Below are positions 10,811 to 20,502 of a stretch of 64,000 nucleotides of DNA, in pieces; the stretch's first letter is position 1; each line of letters opens with the position of its first letter. Origin of the DNA: Prorocentrum cordatum. Its lineage: Eukaryota > Sar > Dinophyceae > Prorocentrales > Prorocentraceae. The position numbers and the translations under genes are program-made. The DNA lies in assembly GCA_963575745.1 (NCBI GenBank), contig CAUYUJ010022059.1:996243-1060242 (forward strand), written 5' to 3'. The notes under the pieces were generated by a model that saw nothing but the letters and a program-made list of their open reading frames with translations, was not told the origin of the DNA and did not search any database.

Positions 10811-13046
10811 TTTCATATATCCACGAGCCTTTCCTTCCGTAGTAGGATCTTTTCAAAGATCCAGGCTGTAGCATATTCATCATGCGTATATGGGTGCGGT
10901 GTGGAGGTAGTGGGTAAGTTCAGGAACGTGTCCTCATCCGCGCGCGTGCCCATCTGACCATCAGTGCTTATCACTAATACCGTATGCAACATATCGCGTT
11001 CGGATATCCCACTATTGCCACTGCGCGTGCTTACGCGGCTCTCCGCCCTGCGCTGATTACGTGGACAAAGGTCTCGCCCACATGGCATGCATGTGTGCGA
11101 AGACTGAAACTACTGAGCGCTCCTGTCGGTAGGCCTTTACATGCGCTAACCACGTGTCGTTCACCGGCGTCGAAGGTGGAGCTGATCTAGCAGGTGTCCC
11201 TGCGTTATGATCGGTCTCTGCCACCAAAGGCATAGCCGTGTCTGTAGCAGGTGTCCCTGCAAAGGTGGTTGCCTCCGTTACTGCCCGGCGCTGGCTGGTG
11301 ACGCAGGTTGCCCCGCTGGTGTCGTCATCGAGACTGCCGCGGTGCCCGTCATCATCGCCGTTGCGCGGTTGAGCTCTTCACGGAGGTCCCTGAGCTCGTT
11401 CGCCCCTCGGAGCATATCTTCATGGCGATTGAGTGGCTCCTGATATCCAGCAGGGGCGTAGTGGAACTCGGCAGTAATGAAGCCAACATCCCTGCAAATA
11501 GCTCAGGGTGCCTCACTTGCGGAACCTTCCATGTTCCCAGCCAACTGTCTATCCACATGAGCGTGTACCACTCGATCCCAATATTGTGCGCCAAATATGT
11601 GGCCGCACTGGAGACGCCAGACCATGTCGTGGTTCATGAACTGGTCCAGGCATATGTCACACTTACCGAAAGTCGCCGTCACTGATGCTGGGCGGTGTTG
11701 CCGATGGCCTGATACGCGTCTGACGCTCCAGGGTGGACTCCAGCCTCGAACCGAATAGGTGACACCGTCAGTAGCTGCATTGATGCAACCATGGCTGGAC
11801 TGCTCGCAGGCCCCCCTGCTGTATTGCGACTAGCAGGTTGCCCCGCGCGGTTCAGCATTCTGTTGGCCTGACAATCCTGATTTCGGCGCTGGCGAGTAGC
11901 CTGCATAGCCAAGTTGGCCTGCTGCGCCTCGTGTATGGCTGGGATCTCAGGGCGCAGCTCTCCCATGGTCGGCGGCAGTACTAGACCTGGGGCGTTTTGC
12001 TGCACATCTTGATCCATGGAGGGGGCCAGATAACCATAGTGAGGTATCTGCCCTGGCACACCTGATGCATGCCCTGAGCCGCGCGTCAGCTGCGACTGGT
12101 AGAAGGTCGTCGGCCGCCACCCGAACATATGGGTTCTCGGGCTGTGTTCCCACTCGGGGAATACCACTCACCTGAGCGTGATAGTCAGGATAGAATGGAT
12201 GATCCATTGGCGCTGCTGTTGGACGATCAGCAGACGTTGGATCGTACGTCGGATGAGTGAAGAATGCTGGCGCAGAACCAAACCGATTGGGGTTGTCGGG
12301 TGATGGATTTGGATCCGGAACATACTCCCACGGCGGCGTCCAGTTGGCACTAGGGAGGTGAATGCCGTCCCTCCGCAGACTCTGAGCGGCCTCGCGCATC
12401 TGCCGATACATCCACTCTTGCTGACCAACTGAACTTGTCTGTGCGGCGTACTGGTCAGGAAAAGCAGGTTGCCCCGCATGTGGACGTGGCGATGCAAATG
12501 GCGATGCCGCCTGTAAAGCCTGATAGAGCTGCGGATCCATCCGAATGCTTTGGACCCTCGCCTGCAGACTGCTGTTGCTCCCAGCACTCTGTGGAGTACC
12601 AAATGGTGTAGTAGCTCTGCTCGCAGGAGCAAATGAAGCAGGTTGCCCTGCAGGTACTGGCAGCTGTTGTACATGAGCACGCCACGGGTCGTTGGCGTAC
12701 ACAGTGTCGGAGGGCGTGATGCCACTTGGAGTAATGCCTGTCACACCGGCGTTCAGAGCCTGTATCCATGATCCATCAGATCCCCCTGCAGGTGTCCCCG
12801 CATGATATGCGCCCATCATGAGCACAGTTGAGAACACGACCTCCTGAACTGGAGGCGGATCGGGACACTTCAAATTGTAGGGGGTCTTCGGGATGAACCG
12901 TTCCTTCAAAAATGATGCATCATTGCGGATCTCGTACATATCTTCAATTTTACCGCTCGAATGCGGCTGATCACTGTCCCGCGAATATAAAGAATTGACC
13001 CATACCTGTCCCGCACGACTGCACTGACAGGTATAGCTGGGCAACA
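10811..13046 (-). pseudogene. Unrecognised polyprotein region rich in AGxPA inserts
   Basis: Minus-strand frames cover the region in pieces (13104-11947, 12167-11679, 11088-10813). After the Tpt1-like domain come a short Cys-containing segment (YTCQCSRAGQVWV), then DMYEIRNDASFLKERFIP, then Pro/Gln/Ala-rich low-complexity sequence with helical pieces such as QQEWMYRQMREAAQSLRRDG. Eight hairpin repeats lie between 11190 and 12801, most of them as AGQPA, AGTPA or AGGPA. The piece 11088-10813 has MLHTVLVISTDGQMGTRAD. I recognise no domain. Location between Tpt1-like and protease domains suggests a structural linker. Confidence 0.45.
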
Positions 13047-14032
13047 TCCCGATCAACTGGACGATGTGGGTTGGAGGAACCCTGCCATTCCGGCCCGCTG
13101 TCATGACAATGTCATTCGCTGAGCGACAAATCGGAATGTTGTCCGGATGAGGTTCTTCATGCGAACCATGACCAGGACCTCGGAATCGACGCGCAAGCCC
13201 GATTGAATCCGATTGTCACCAGGAAGCTATGGGCAGCCGTGTACAAACTGCCTGCCCCTCTTCTTGCTGGTGCCGTCGGAGCGGCATGATAATCCAATAC
13301 TAAGAATACTCTGTATATTCTCCCATGGATGAAATAAAAGGGTGCCCCAGGAGCGGACAGGTCCGACACTCTCATATAAAATGAATCGGGGCACTTAATA
13401 CCAGGGCTGATGTGTCCGTTACTTGGGCGGATGAACCATGTGTCGTGCTTCTCGGAGGGGTACTTCATCTTCTTGATATGCAGCCTATTCTTTTTCATTC
13501 CAGACTGGTCAACCCTTCCAACAAGTTCCAGAACAGCATAAGCCTGGTACGCCCAGTGCGGGTTCTTGAGCTTGTAGCGTACCCTGTCCAGGTGCTTGTG
13601 GTGGTGGCCCTCACATCCTTCCGCAGGCCATATGTTGAGTAACTGTGATAGTTCTGACCATCCGTCGTACTCGTCATACGATGTTACTTCCCAAATAAAT
13701 ATGTCCGACAATTGGCCTCTATGAAAAGGCATGCGACGGAGGGCCGTCGTCAGCCACTCGGAAACCTTACGCTGATCTTCGTGCTTGAACTTCGGCCTGT
13801 TCACATGTTCTGATCTGGGGGTGTTTTCCAAATGTTCCCTTTCAGAGTCAAACGTGAGTGCTGGGCGTTTCTGCAGAATGTTGCGCACTAATTGGCGCGT
13901 GTGTGCACCTGGGTCATGATGAACAGAAGTGTCCACCACGATGTTGTACTGCGCCACCATATATCGGTCAGACCCGTCGTCAATCCGCGGGCGATGCGCT
14001 GGGTTGACCATCATGCGATTCGACGTGCGCAT
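13047..14032 (-). pseudogene. Tpt1/KptA-like RNA 2'-phosphotransferase domain
   Basis: Tpt1/KptA removes the 2'-phosphate left at RNA splice junctions, passing it to NAD+. Numbering from the Met at 14032: VSEWLTTALRRMP (90-102) matches the LRHxP helix, DGWSELSQLL (123-132) the DGWxxxxxLL winged-helix part, VGRVDQSGMKKNRLHI (171-186) the DKxRF strand, FIRPSNGHI (200-208) the IRAxQGHS motif and FYFIHG (232-237) the HGT motif. After a frameshift near 13320 come ENIQSILSIGL, RVDSEVLVMV, RSANDIVMTAG and VPPTHIVQLI, in family order. The catalytic His of LRH is Arg here, and at least two frameshifts split the domain, so this copy is unlikely to be active. The first about 85 residues are unassigned. 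Confidence 0.65.
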
Positions 14033-14038
14033 CTTTTC

Positions 14039-15171
14039 CTAGAGCTCTCGGCATTCCTCTGGCACCTCCAACGCGGGGGCAGGGTGCCCCGCTGAACTCT
14101 GAGCAGGTTGCCCTGCAGAGCTCCGAGCAGGTTGCCCCGCGGAACGCGGGGCTGCCATTGGCGCGGCAGGCGCTGCAGCGCTCGCCGCCGATGTGGCAGC
14201 GCCAACAGATCCTCTGGGCGTCCAGGGAGTTCCTGGCGGGGTACCGATATCGAAGTCCTGGCGTTTCTTCTTCTTGATGTTGTAGGGCTCGGCCGTCTTA
14301 CCCCTGGGCGCTGCTCCTGGCACCTTCGGTGTGGTAGCAAGGAGCTTCTCAGTGCCGCGCCTCGTAGAGGAAACATCCCTTGTTCGTCCTTCCAGCGCGG
14401 GCACCCGCCCTGTCCTGCGCGCCCGACCTGGTGTAGAGCCGCGACGTGGCACAGGTTCCATTGGAGTAGGCGTACTGGTGCCCTGAAACCGAGCGGCTGC
14501 GGCGGCCACTGCTGGTCCTCTGGATCGTTGTCGATCAGCAGGTTCCCCCGCATGTCGCTGCTGCTTGCTGCCCCCAGGGTTGAAATCATTTCGGCTCTTC
14601 CTCTTCTTTTTCTTGGGCTTGGGCTGATCAGGGCGAAGAGATGGGCTTCGTGACTCAGAAGATGAAGGAAGATCGACCGTCTCTGGCATTGGCTGAGGAG
14701 TTGCCTTCGCCGTGGCTCCTGCCGGCGTCTCAGGTGCATAACGTATGGGGCCTCGGTCAGGATTCAGATCGACATTATCTGGCTTTCTGAAGGTTATATG
14801 TTGAATGAGAACCTTGTGATGATGTGAAACCAAATGCGCATCGGCGTTTCGTCTGTCGACTACGCTTGTCTTTCTCCAGCCAACAGTATCAGCACGGTAA
14901 TCAATCCGCCTCCCAGGAGATATATCCATATCTCTTGTGACAACGTAATTGGGGTCGATCGGGGTACCTGTCTGGCACTTAACTTCCACATCGCCCGAAT
15001 GGCTTGACTCGCAGCCTTCAGGGGCCGCGTCCTAGGATCAACTTCTTCAGCCATTTCATCACCTTCATCTTCGCAAGCTTCTCGTTGGCCTTCTTCTTCT
15101 GATTTGTGATCGGCAGGCCCCCCCGCGTGCCACTCGCGATTGAATTGCGCCAAATAGTGAGTAGGTGTCAA
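14039..15171 (-). pseudogene. Basic, low-complexity polyprotein segment
   Basis: Two overlapping minus-strand frames (15171-14860 and 14989-14039) share a junction near 14990. Readable parts are FNREWHAGGPADHKSEEE, then PNYVVTRDMDISPGRRIDYR, then Ser/Pro/Lys-rich sequence with clusters PKPKKKKRKSR and NIKKKKR that look like nuclear localisation signals, then an Ala-rich tail. Three hairpin repeats form a perfect 24-bp tandem near the end (14079, 14103, 14127), encoding an eight-residue repeat. No enzymatic domain is recognised. The frame ends with ECREL and TAG at 14039, seven bases before the Tpt1-like frame opens, so the two were probably contiguous. Confidence 0.45.
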
Positions 15172-15186
15172 AGTCTGCCAGACGAG

Positions 15187-16090
15187 CTATGAATGAGCTA
15201 TTGATTCAGCGGTGGCGGGGTCGTAATCTTTCTCCGTCAGCTGCTCACGACATGGCGTAGCATTGGGATCAGCACGGTGACCCCGACCATCTCCATTAGA
15301 CCACGCCCACGGTGTACGTTTGAAATTCGGGCTTCTTGATCGGCGTCTCATGGGGCAGCCGAGCCTGTGATCAGCATAACTGGGGCATGTGCAACAAACG
15401 CCTCTGTAGAGCTTTCGATCCTCGATGATGGCCCTTTTGATGTCGCGCTTGACAATCTTTTCTTGTGATGTGGTAGGTCCCGCCTTTGAACGTATGATAT
15501 TGCCTGGGTCATCTCGCTTGGCCTGGCGCAGGGAATGCCAGTGCCGGGTTTGATGCTCAGCCCAACCCTTTTCCCACCAGTCTCCCATCTGGCTTGCGGG
15601 TGTGCATTGACGAGCCAATCCAGCTCCAGTATCGCCTTTCAAACGCTGCGCGTCACATTCGGGATATCCCCCTCCTCGATGTTGGTCATCTCGAGGCGGG
15701 TTTTCCCCGCGGACGAACCCTCCTTGGGGGGGCATGTGGTCTGGTCGCCTGCCACGGCGGGCCCCTTGTGGTTCCCGCATCAGGGGGATGAGGGCGCTGA
15801 ACACCGCTCGAAAGAGCACCGCCAGAGCGGGCTCGCATGCGATCTGGTGCGTGACTGGGAGCCCGACCGCGACGTATCATGCGGCCATCGTCTCCCCGTT
15901 CGTCCTCCTCGCCCACTGGGGAGAGACTTGGATCGTCACGATAACTCTTCTTCACCCAGGGGTTCGTCTCTGGCGGCTGGCGGACCGATCTGATGCAACA
16001 AGCGCATACTGAAATTCTTCATTCTGACCAAACTCATATTGAATACGCTCAGCTAGATCACCAGCGTCGCGCGGGCTTTCCCGCAGAGGA
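15187..16090 (-). pseudogene. Unrecognised polyprotein segment with Cys/His cluster
   Basis: The minus-strand frame from 15819 has MGDWWEKGWAEHQTRHWH, a basic helix (SQEKIVKRDIKRAIIEDRKL) and then CCTCPSYADHRLGCPMRRR. The Cys/His spacing (C-x-C-x5-H-x3-C) is near, but not equal to, a CCHC knuckle. It ends at 15187. Upstream, a second frame (from 16284) carries DPLRESPRDAGDLAERIQYE. I know no named domain here. Two hairpin-like sequences (15696-15710, 16071-16084) resemble the micro-repeat but have other loops. Confidence 0.4.
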
Positions 16091-16951
16091 TCACCATCGA
16101 TTAATTCCACGCTTGTCGGATTTCCAATCACCCGGGGATATAGCACCGCATGTTTCCTCATCTGTTGCAGGAGTGGTAGAGCCAGAGTCCGCAGGTGTCC
16201 ACGCCATGCCAAAATCACCTTCGACGGGCATGTGGAAGTTCTCGACGAACTCGATATCTGCAGGCTGCCCCGCGATGGGTGCACCCAGCCATTCTGCCAG
16301 ATCGATGTCGTCGTGGCCAGTGAAGACCTGGTCGAACAGCTCGTCGGAGTAATTCTCGAGGGTCATGCTGGCATTTAGATACCTGGCAGCCATGAGATTA
16401 ACAATTGTGGCGGAGCCGTCGGCAGGGCCGGCTAATGGCGGCTCCCAATCAACATGCTGTGTGTCGGAGTCCGTTTGAGCCAGATGCATGGACGGACCCC
16501 TGCCTCTCCCATCACCTTGGGGGCGCTCGCGTCGGATATGTTGTGGACTGTGACATGCGTCGCACTCCATAATTTTATCGTTGGCACCCTTTGGATTTCC
16601 TCGTCGTCCTTTACCTCTGCCTGATGTATGCCTGCGGCGTCTGCCAGTGCCTAAGAACATTTCTTCATGCTGAGGTCCAGTAAGAAACGCTAGGCATGCT
16701 GGTATGCCTCTACCATGTAATCGACGACCCGTACCTTTGCCTCTACTTCGACCCTTGCCTTTTCCTTTAAGTGACCGTCGTGCAATGCGTCTTGCCCTTC
16801 GGGTCGGTTTCTTCATGAACCTCCGCCAACGACGCTTGTGTTTATGATCGCCCAACACTAACCATTGAGCTTGTTGCTCTTCAGTGAGGTATGTAGGCAT
16901 ATCACATATCAGAGCAATCCAAGGCGGTAGCTTCGTCATCGGAAGACGCAC
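16091..16951 (-). pseudogene. Gag nucleocapsid region with damaged zinc knuckle
   Basis: Gag packages the element RNA. From 16951 the frame gives a basic block (HKRRWRRFMKKP, then KGKGKGRSRGKGTGRR) typical of gag in dinoflagellate copia elements, then GRGKGRRGNP and the knuckle CDACHSPQHIRRER (about 16523-16564). The spacing is C-x2-C-x4-H-x4 but the fourth ligand is Arg instead of Cys, so the knuckle should not bind zinc normally. Further on the chain is acidic (YSDELFDQVFTGHDDIDL) and includes the hairpin-coded AGQPA (16260-16273, with CAG instead of CAA) and AWTPA (16191-16204). It overlaps the capsid frame at 16902-16951, implying a frameshift between them. Confidence 0.65.
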
Positions 16952-17994
16952 CCGCAGCGGTGCCGGAGTTGGCGTCGGACTCGGCGGGTTGCCCCGCTGA
17001 GTCCATTAGGGTCATAGCTTGTATAGAGGAAGCCGCGTCGGGCGGCCTCCTAGATTTGGCCCAGGAGTCGTGCGACCCGGAGGCCGCTCCACCATTCTGA
17101 GCCAACAGTGTAGTGGTCTCAGTTGGCTGTGGATCATCGTTCCAGACGTTGTTAGCAGGTTGCCCTGCGTTGGCCTCTGCGTGGAAGGTCTCGGTTCGGT
17201 GACCGTGGCTAGAGATGCCGCCAAAATTGCCAAGGGTCCTCTCAGCTATGTGAGCATATGACCTCATACGTTCAAGTAGAGCGTCAAATTGGTGTTGGTC
17301 CCTCGGCACGTGGTGGTTCAGAGGCTGCAGGAGTTGTTGTGCGCGCGATGTCCCCACTCCAAGAGCTCTGAACATAATTGCCGTTAGGATTTGGAAGTTG
17401 GGGATATGGAAGCCGGCGGTTTCAGCCTCGTAGCGGGCGATCTCAAACCGTGCTAACGTCTGGTCGATGCGTTCGCCCGCATGGATTCCAAAGTCAATAA
17501 GAGCCGTACCAGAATTGAGTTTGCGTTCCTCTTCTAGGTTCTCGAGTTTCGTGCCTAAGAGGATCACAATATAGGTGGCGCCGTCGGTGCGGCGACCGCC
17601 TATATTGACGCCAAAATTAATAACTGCTGGGGGGGCTCATGGCTATAGTCCGCGCGAGACCTCCCAAACCTCGCTGCAATGCTGCGGCTTGCTGGGAGGG
17701 CGTCATGTTGCCTGCGGTCACATTGATCCAGGCATCAACTTCGCGGGCGAACCCGCGAAATGGTACTTGACCGGCGGGGCCCCAATGGGGGCCAGTCGTT
17801 CTTGCGTCGTCTCCGCCCCGCACATGTCCTACCGCGCGCCCACTAGCGACCCATCTGAGCCCAAAGATAGTAGCCCCAATCCAATAGTCTCGTAGGTCGA
17901 AGTCGGATGTAGTCGGCGGGGGCCCATGTCGCGCCGTGGCAAGTCTGCGCGGGGTCGGGGGCGGCAGCATGTCGCATCGCACGTTTCCATGCAT
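16902..17994 (-). pseudogene. Gag capsid domain, frameshifted at a G7 run
   Basis: The copia capsid is visible as FAREVDAWINVTAGNMTPSQ (near 17740), AALQRGLGGLARTIAMSPP (near 17670), NFGVNIGGRRTDGATYIV (17620-17570), LENLEEERKLNSGTALIDF (near 17520) and ERIDQTLARFEIARYEAE (near 17460), then PNFQILTAIMFRALGV. The first two blocks lie in one frame and the rest in another. The switch falls at seven consecutive G at 17629-17635 (C on the coding strand), where one base restores continuity. The tail carries two AGQPA hairpins (17155-17168, 16984-16997). The Met near 17994 is only a possible start; the upstream frame stays open to about 18600. Confidence 0.7.
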
Positions 17995-18267
17995 CGTCTT
18001 CGAAGCAATTCCCTTCTGGAGTAGGTGGGTGGACTTCAGGAGCGCAGTAGCGCAGGGGTGTAATACGTGAGTGAAAGACCTCCGCTTGGACAGAGGTATC
18101 GCTGCGAGTTTCCTTGCGGCACTGCGTAGTTAGATGCGCTCCTCCGCGCAATCCCACTGCGCCCGGATGTCCCACCATATCTGCAGTCCACCAGATAGTG
18201 CCGTGGATGGCGAGGAGTAGAGCTAGAACTGACCAACATAGGCCAGCTCCGCTACCGAGTTTGTAGG

Positions 18268-18420
18268 GGGCTGGAAGGCCCAGCCAACAGCTTCGCGAAG
18301 CACGGTCATATTTGGGCAGCCGGCCGCTTGGGCCGACGCGGCCGCGGGCGCGCGCTCGCTCCGACTCCTTGCGCCCCTCGGCTCGCTTCAGAGTGGGGAT
18401 GGGGGGGGGGGGGGGGGGGT
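18268..18420 (-). repeat. LTR-like segment, 5' end of giant copia element
   Basis: Matches 1541-1810: GGCTGGAAGGCCCAG plus AACAGCTTCGC, then about 105 bp from TCATATTTGGGC to a G homopolymer (18308-18418). It carries a 12-bp perfect palindrome GCTTCGCGAAGC at 18290-18301 where the other copy has a longer one. Its position upstream of gag on the minus strand fits a 5' LTR. I could not identify a primer-binding site. Confidence 0.5.
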
Positions 18421-18959
18421 GAGAGGGGGGCCGCGGGGCGCGGGGCGCCGTCTCTTCAAAATGAGGACCCAACGCCGCAAGATGGCTGGGAAAAAGGGTC
18501 TGGGATTCTCGCTTTTGCACTTGTCGCGCCGGGGGGGATTGATGCGAATTCCGCGCGACCTTCGATCCCAGCGGCGCGCGGCTAAAACCACCGCGGAGCA
18601 AAATCAAATTGCCAGAGGGGCTTTCTCGAGCTGGCGGGCCCTACAAACTGGAGGTGGCCCAGATCTTTGCCCGTCCCATGTAGAGTTTCCGGTTGCTGCG
18701 CCCACAATCCAACGCGCTATCTCAAGGCGCTCCAAAAATCTTCAAACCTAGAGGTCGTGGCGTTGGCGAGTTGGGATCGCAAGGGGCGGTGCGCGCGCTG
18801 CGACTCGTGTCCGCGCCCGTGCAAACTGACGCCTCGACTGCGCCAGCTACCGCCCGCGCCCATTCTGTTGCCCCTTCGACCCCGCGCCACCGCGAGGAAA
18901 GATAGAAACGTTCCGTCGAGCCAAATTGCGAAGCAACGCTTATCAGCGTCTGCGTCTTG
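18421..18959. other. GC-rich DNA without a supported gene
   Basis: No domain is recognised on either strand. The segment 18666-18729, read on the minus strand, resembles a tRNA D-arm and anticodon region (GATAGCGCGTTGGATTGTGG) but has no T-arm. Confidence 0.4.
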
Positions 18960-20502
18960 ACCCCATCGCCCCCGCGCGAATTACCATGCGCCCCTGGGCC
19001 CGCGAGAAGACCAACCCCCCCGAAGTCTAACGGGTTTGGAGATGCATGTTGCATGCTGCTTGCTCGATGTCGCCATGGTCTACCAACATCCAGTGGACAT
19101 ATATCTGGACATGTGGGTTCATGGGCGGCGCAATCTCAAGGGCTCTCGGGATGTTGCTGCGCGCGTTTGCTGGCAATGTTCTGGTCCACCCACTAATCTC
19201 CCTATTGGGCGCGGTTGCTGCGCCAGCGTCGGAATAACTCCAGGGCGTCGGCATTCTGGAGTTGCCGTCTACGTGCCGTCCTCCACCCATACGTGACTCG
19301 ATATCATCGCACAGTGAAAGCGTCTGTGCTTGCGCGTGCGCGTGCTGCGAGCGCTGGGGGAAATCCGCAAACGCGCGTTCGCAATCGTGCTCTGCTGATA
19401 GCGTCGCAAGGAATGGGGTCTCATCGATTGTCTGGATAAAGATCCTTCCAGCAGGTGCCGAAGGCGCTCCCCTACTTCGGTGCTTCTGGTTCTCGGGGCA
19501 ATCCCAAGGATGCCCGGACTCGCGCTGTGAGCGTTTCATGATTTTACCGTCTGTTCAGATGGGGTCCTTTTTGAAATAATTCTTGCGCCGAAACTGTTTG
19601 TTCGGTCCCCATGGGAGCTATCATTTGTTCTTCAACGTTGCCGCCCTCGCAATTAGAACGCGACGTTGTGCAGAAATCGCGCTCCGAAACGAATGTTCTT
19701 ACTGCGCTTGCCCATGCATGTCCGGATTCTGCGACGGCGATATATGTAAGCTGCCGCAAAGCCCTGCGCCACTTTTGCATGCCCGAACTGTCACACTAAA
19801 CAAAACGATTCCTGCTCAAACTCGCTTTCGTCATCCGATTTGGTGTCTGCGTCGAAGCGGGGTTCATCACAATACGAACATGCAGACATATAGCCGCATT
19901 TTCACACGACGTGGGATTGCCCGACTGGGTTCTCATCTCCCTTGACGTTACCCGGGATGCCAACATCACCGGTGGGTCAGAGGTGATTGGTCCTACCTGT
20001 CCTTGTGGTTGTCCCCAGTCACTCCCCTGTGACATTTGGGCCCCTGGGGGGGACCGCACGTCTATGTCGCACCTTGGGTGGACACAGGACTCTGCTGCAT
20101 CATCATGGACACACAGTTGGGGCCAATTTCCAAGAAAGGTGATACTTTCTTTATGGCCTTGTCGTATACGCTTACACGCATCATCATTTTGTATTCGGGA
20201 CCTCGCAGTCTGAGCTTGCATGAACAACTGGGGCCACACGTGCGCAGGAACTCGCAAAAGCAACAACAACCACCAATGTTTCGCAGGGGGGTCATGTCAA
20301 AGCCAAGCCCGTCAACCCTATACGCCAAGATGTCGAAACGCAGAATTGCCTCATCCACAGTTTCCCAATCCAAGCGCGCGAACGACATTATTTCGCTGAC
20401 TGCTCGAGTGCTTTGTTCGAGATCTCGTCCGCCGTGCTCTTTTGACAACCTGTGGATAAAGGCACCTAGCCCAGAAACGTTCTTAGGCCTACGCCGCCCC
20501 AA
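18960..20502 (-). pseudogene. Second retroelement gag relic
   Basis: From 20502 the minus strand reads GLGAFIHRLSKEHGGRDLEQ, then STRAVSEIMSFARLDWETVD, then EAILRFDILAYRVDGLGFDM. This is a capsid pattern I know from dinoflagellate copia-type gag proteins, different from the capsid of the giant element. The frame changes near 20330, after which LRTCGPSCSCKLRLRGPEYK continues. Downstream pieces (20269-19796, 19780-19544, 19539-19027) are on the same strand with weak Gly/Pro/Gln-rich and Cys-poor sequence and no zinc knuckle that I can defend. Pol domains are absent. It abuts the satellite array, which may have replaced its 5' end. Confidence 0.5.

Larger units (their letters stand above)
5712..17168 (-). 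repeat. Family of 14-nt hairpin repeats encoding AGxPA
   Basis: On the coding (minus) strand the unit is GC(A/G)GG-loop-CC(T/C)GC: a 5-bp stem with a 4-nt loop, mostly GCAA, GACA or GGAA. Copies start at 5712, 5826, 8281, 9046, 9666, 9858, 10123, 10488, 11190, 11247, 11303, 11806, 11833, 12464, 12638, 12788, 14079, 14103, 14127, 14538, 15113, 16191, 16260, 16984 and 17155, each 14 nt. All have the same orientation. Where the frame is known they read AGQPA (GCAA), AGTPA (GACA), AGEPA (GGAA), AGGPA (GGGG) or AGHPA (GCAC). I saw none as clear outside the giant copia element. Confidence 0.8.
1541..18420 (-). mobile_element. Giant degenerate Ty1/copia retrotransposon
   Basis: Capsid, zinc knuckle, protease, integrase, reverse transcriptase and RNase H follow each other on the minus strand, with integrase before RT, the order that defines Ty1/copia. 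The pol part (1940-5640) closely resembles copia polyproteins I know from Symbiodiniaceae-type dinoflagellates. LTR-like segments that match each other lie at both ends. At about 16.9 kb it is roughly three times a usual copia element. The excess is a 1.1-kb foldback insertion plus cargo-like domains (Tpt1-like, methyltransferase-like) and basic linkers. Many frameshifts, in-frame stops and a lost RNase H aspartate show that this copy is dead, unless some breaks are assembly errors. Boundaries are approximate; I could not define the TG...CA ends or a target-site duplication. Confidence 0.75.

Noticed and set aside
17743-17756. GCGGG-CGAA-CCCGC as another hairpin micro-element
   Set aside because: It encodes RGFAR within the conserved capsid block rather than AGxPA and has an unrelated loop, so it is probably native coding sequence.
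18666-18729. Possible tRNA gene on the minus strand (D-arm and anticodon-like sequence)
   Set aside because: There is no T-arm with TTCGA and no acceptor stem. At best it is a tRNA-derived fragment.
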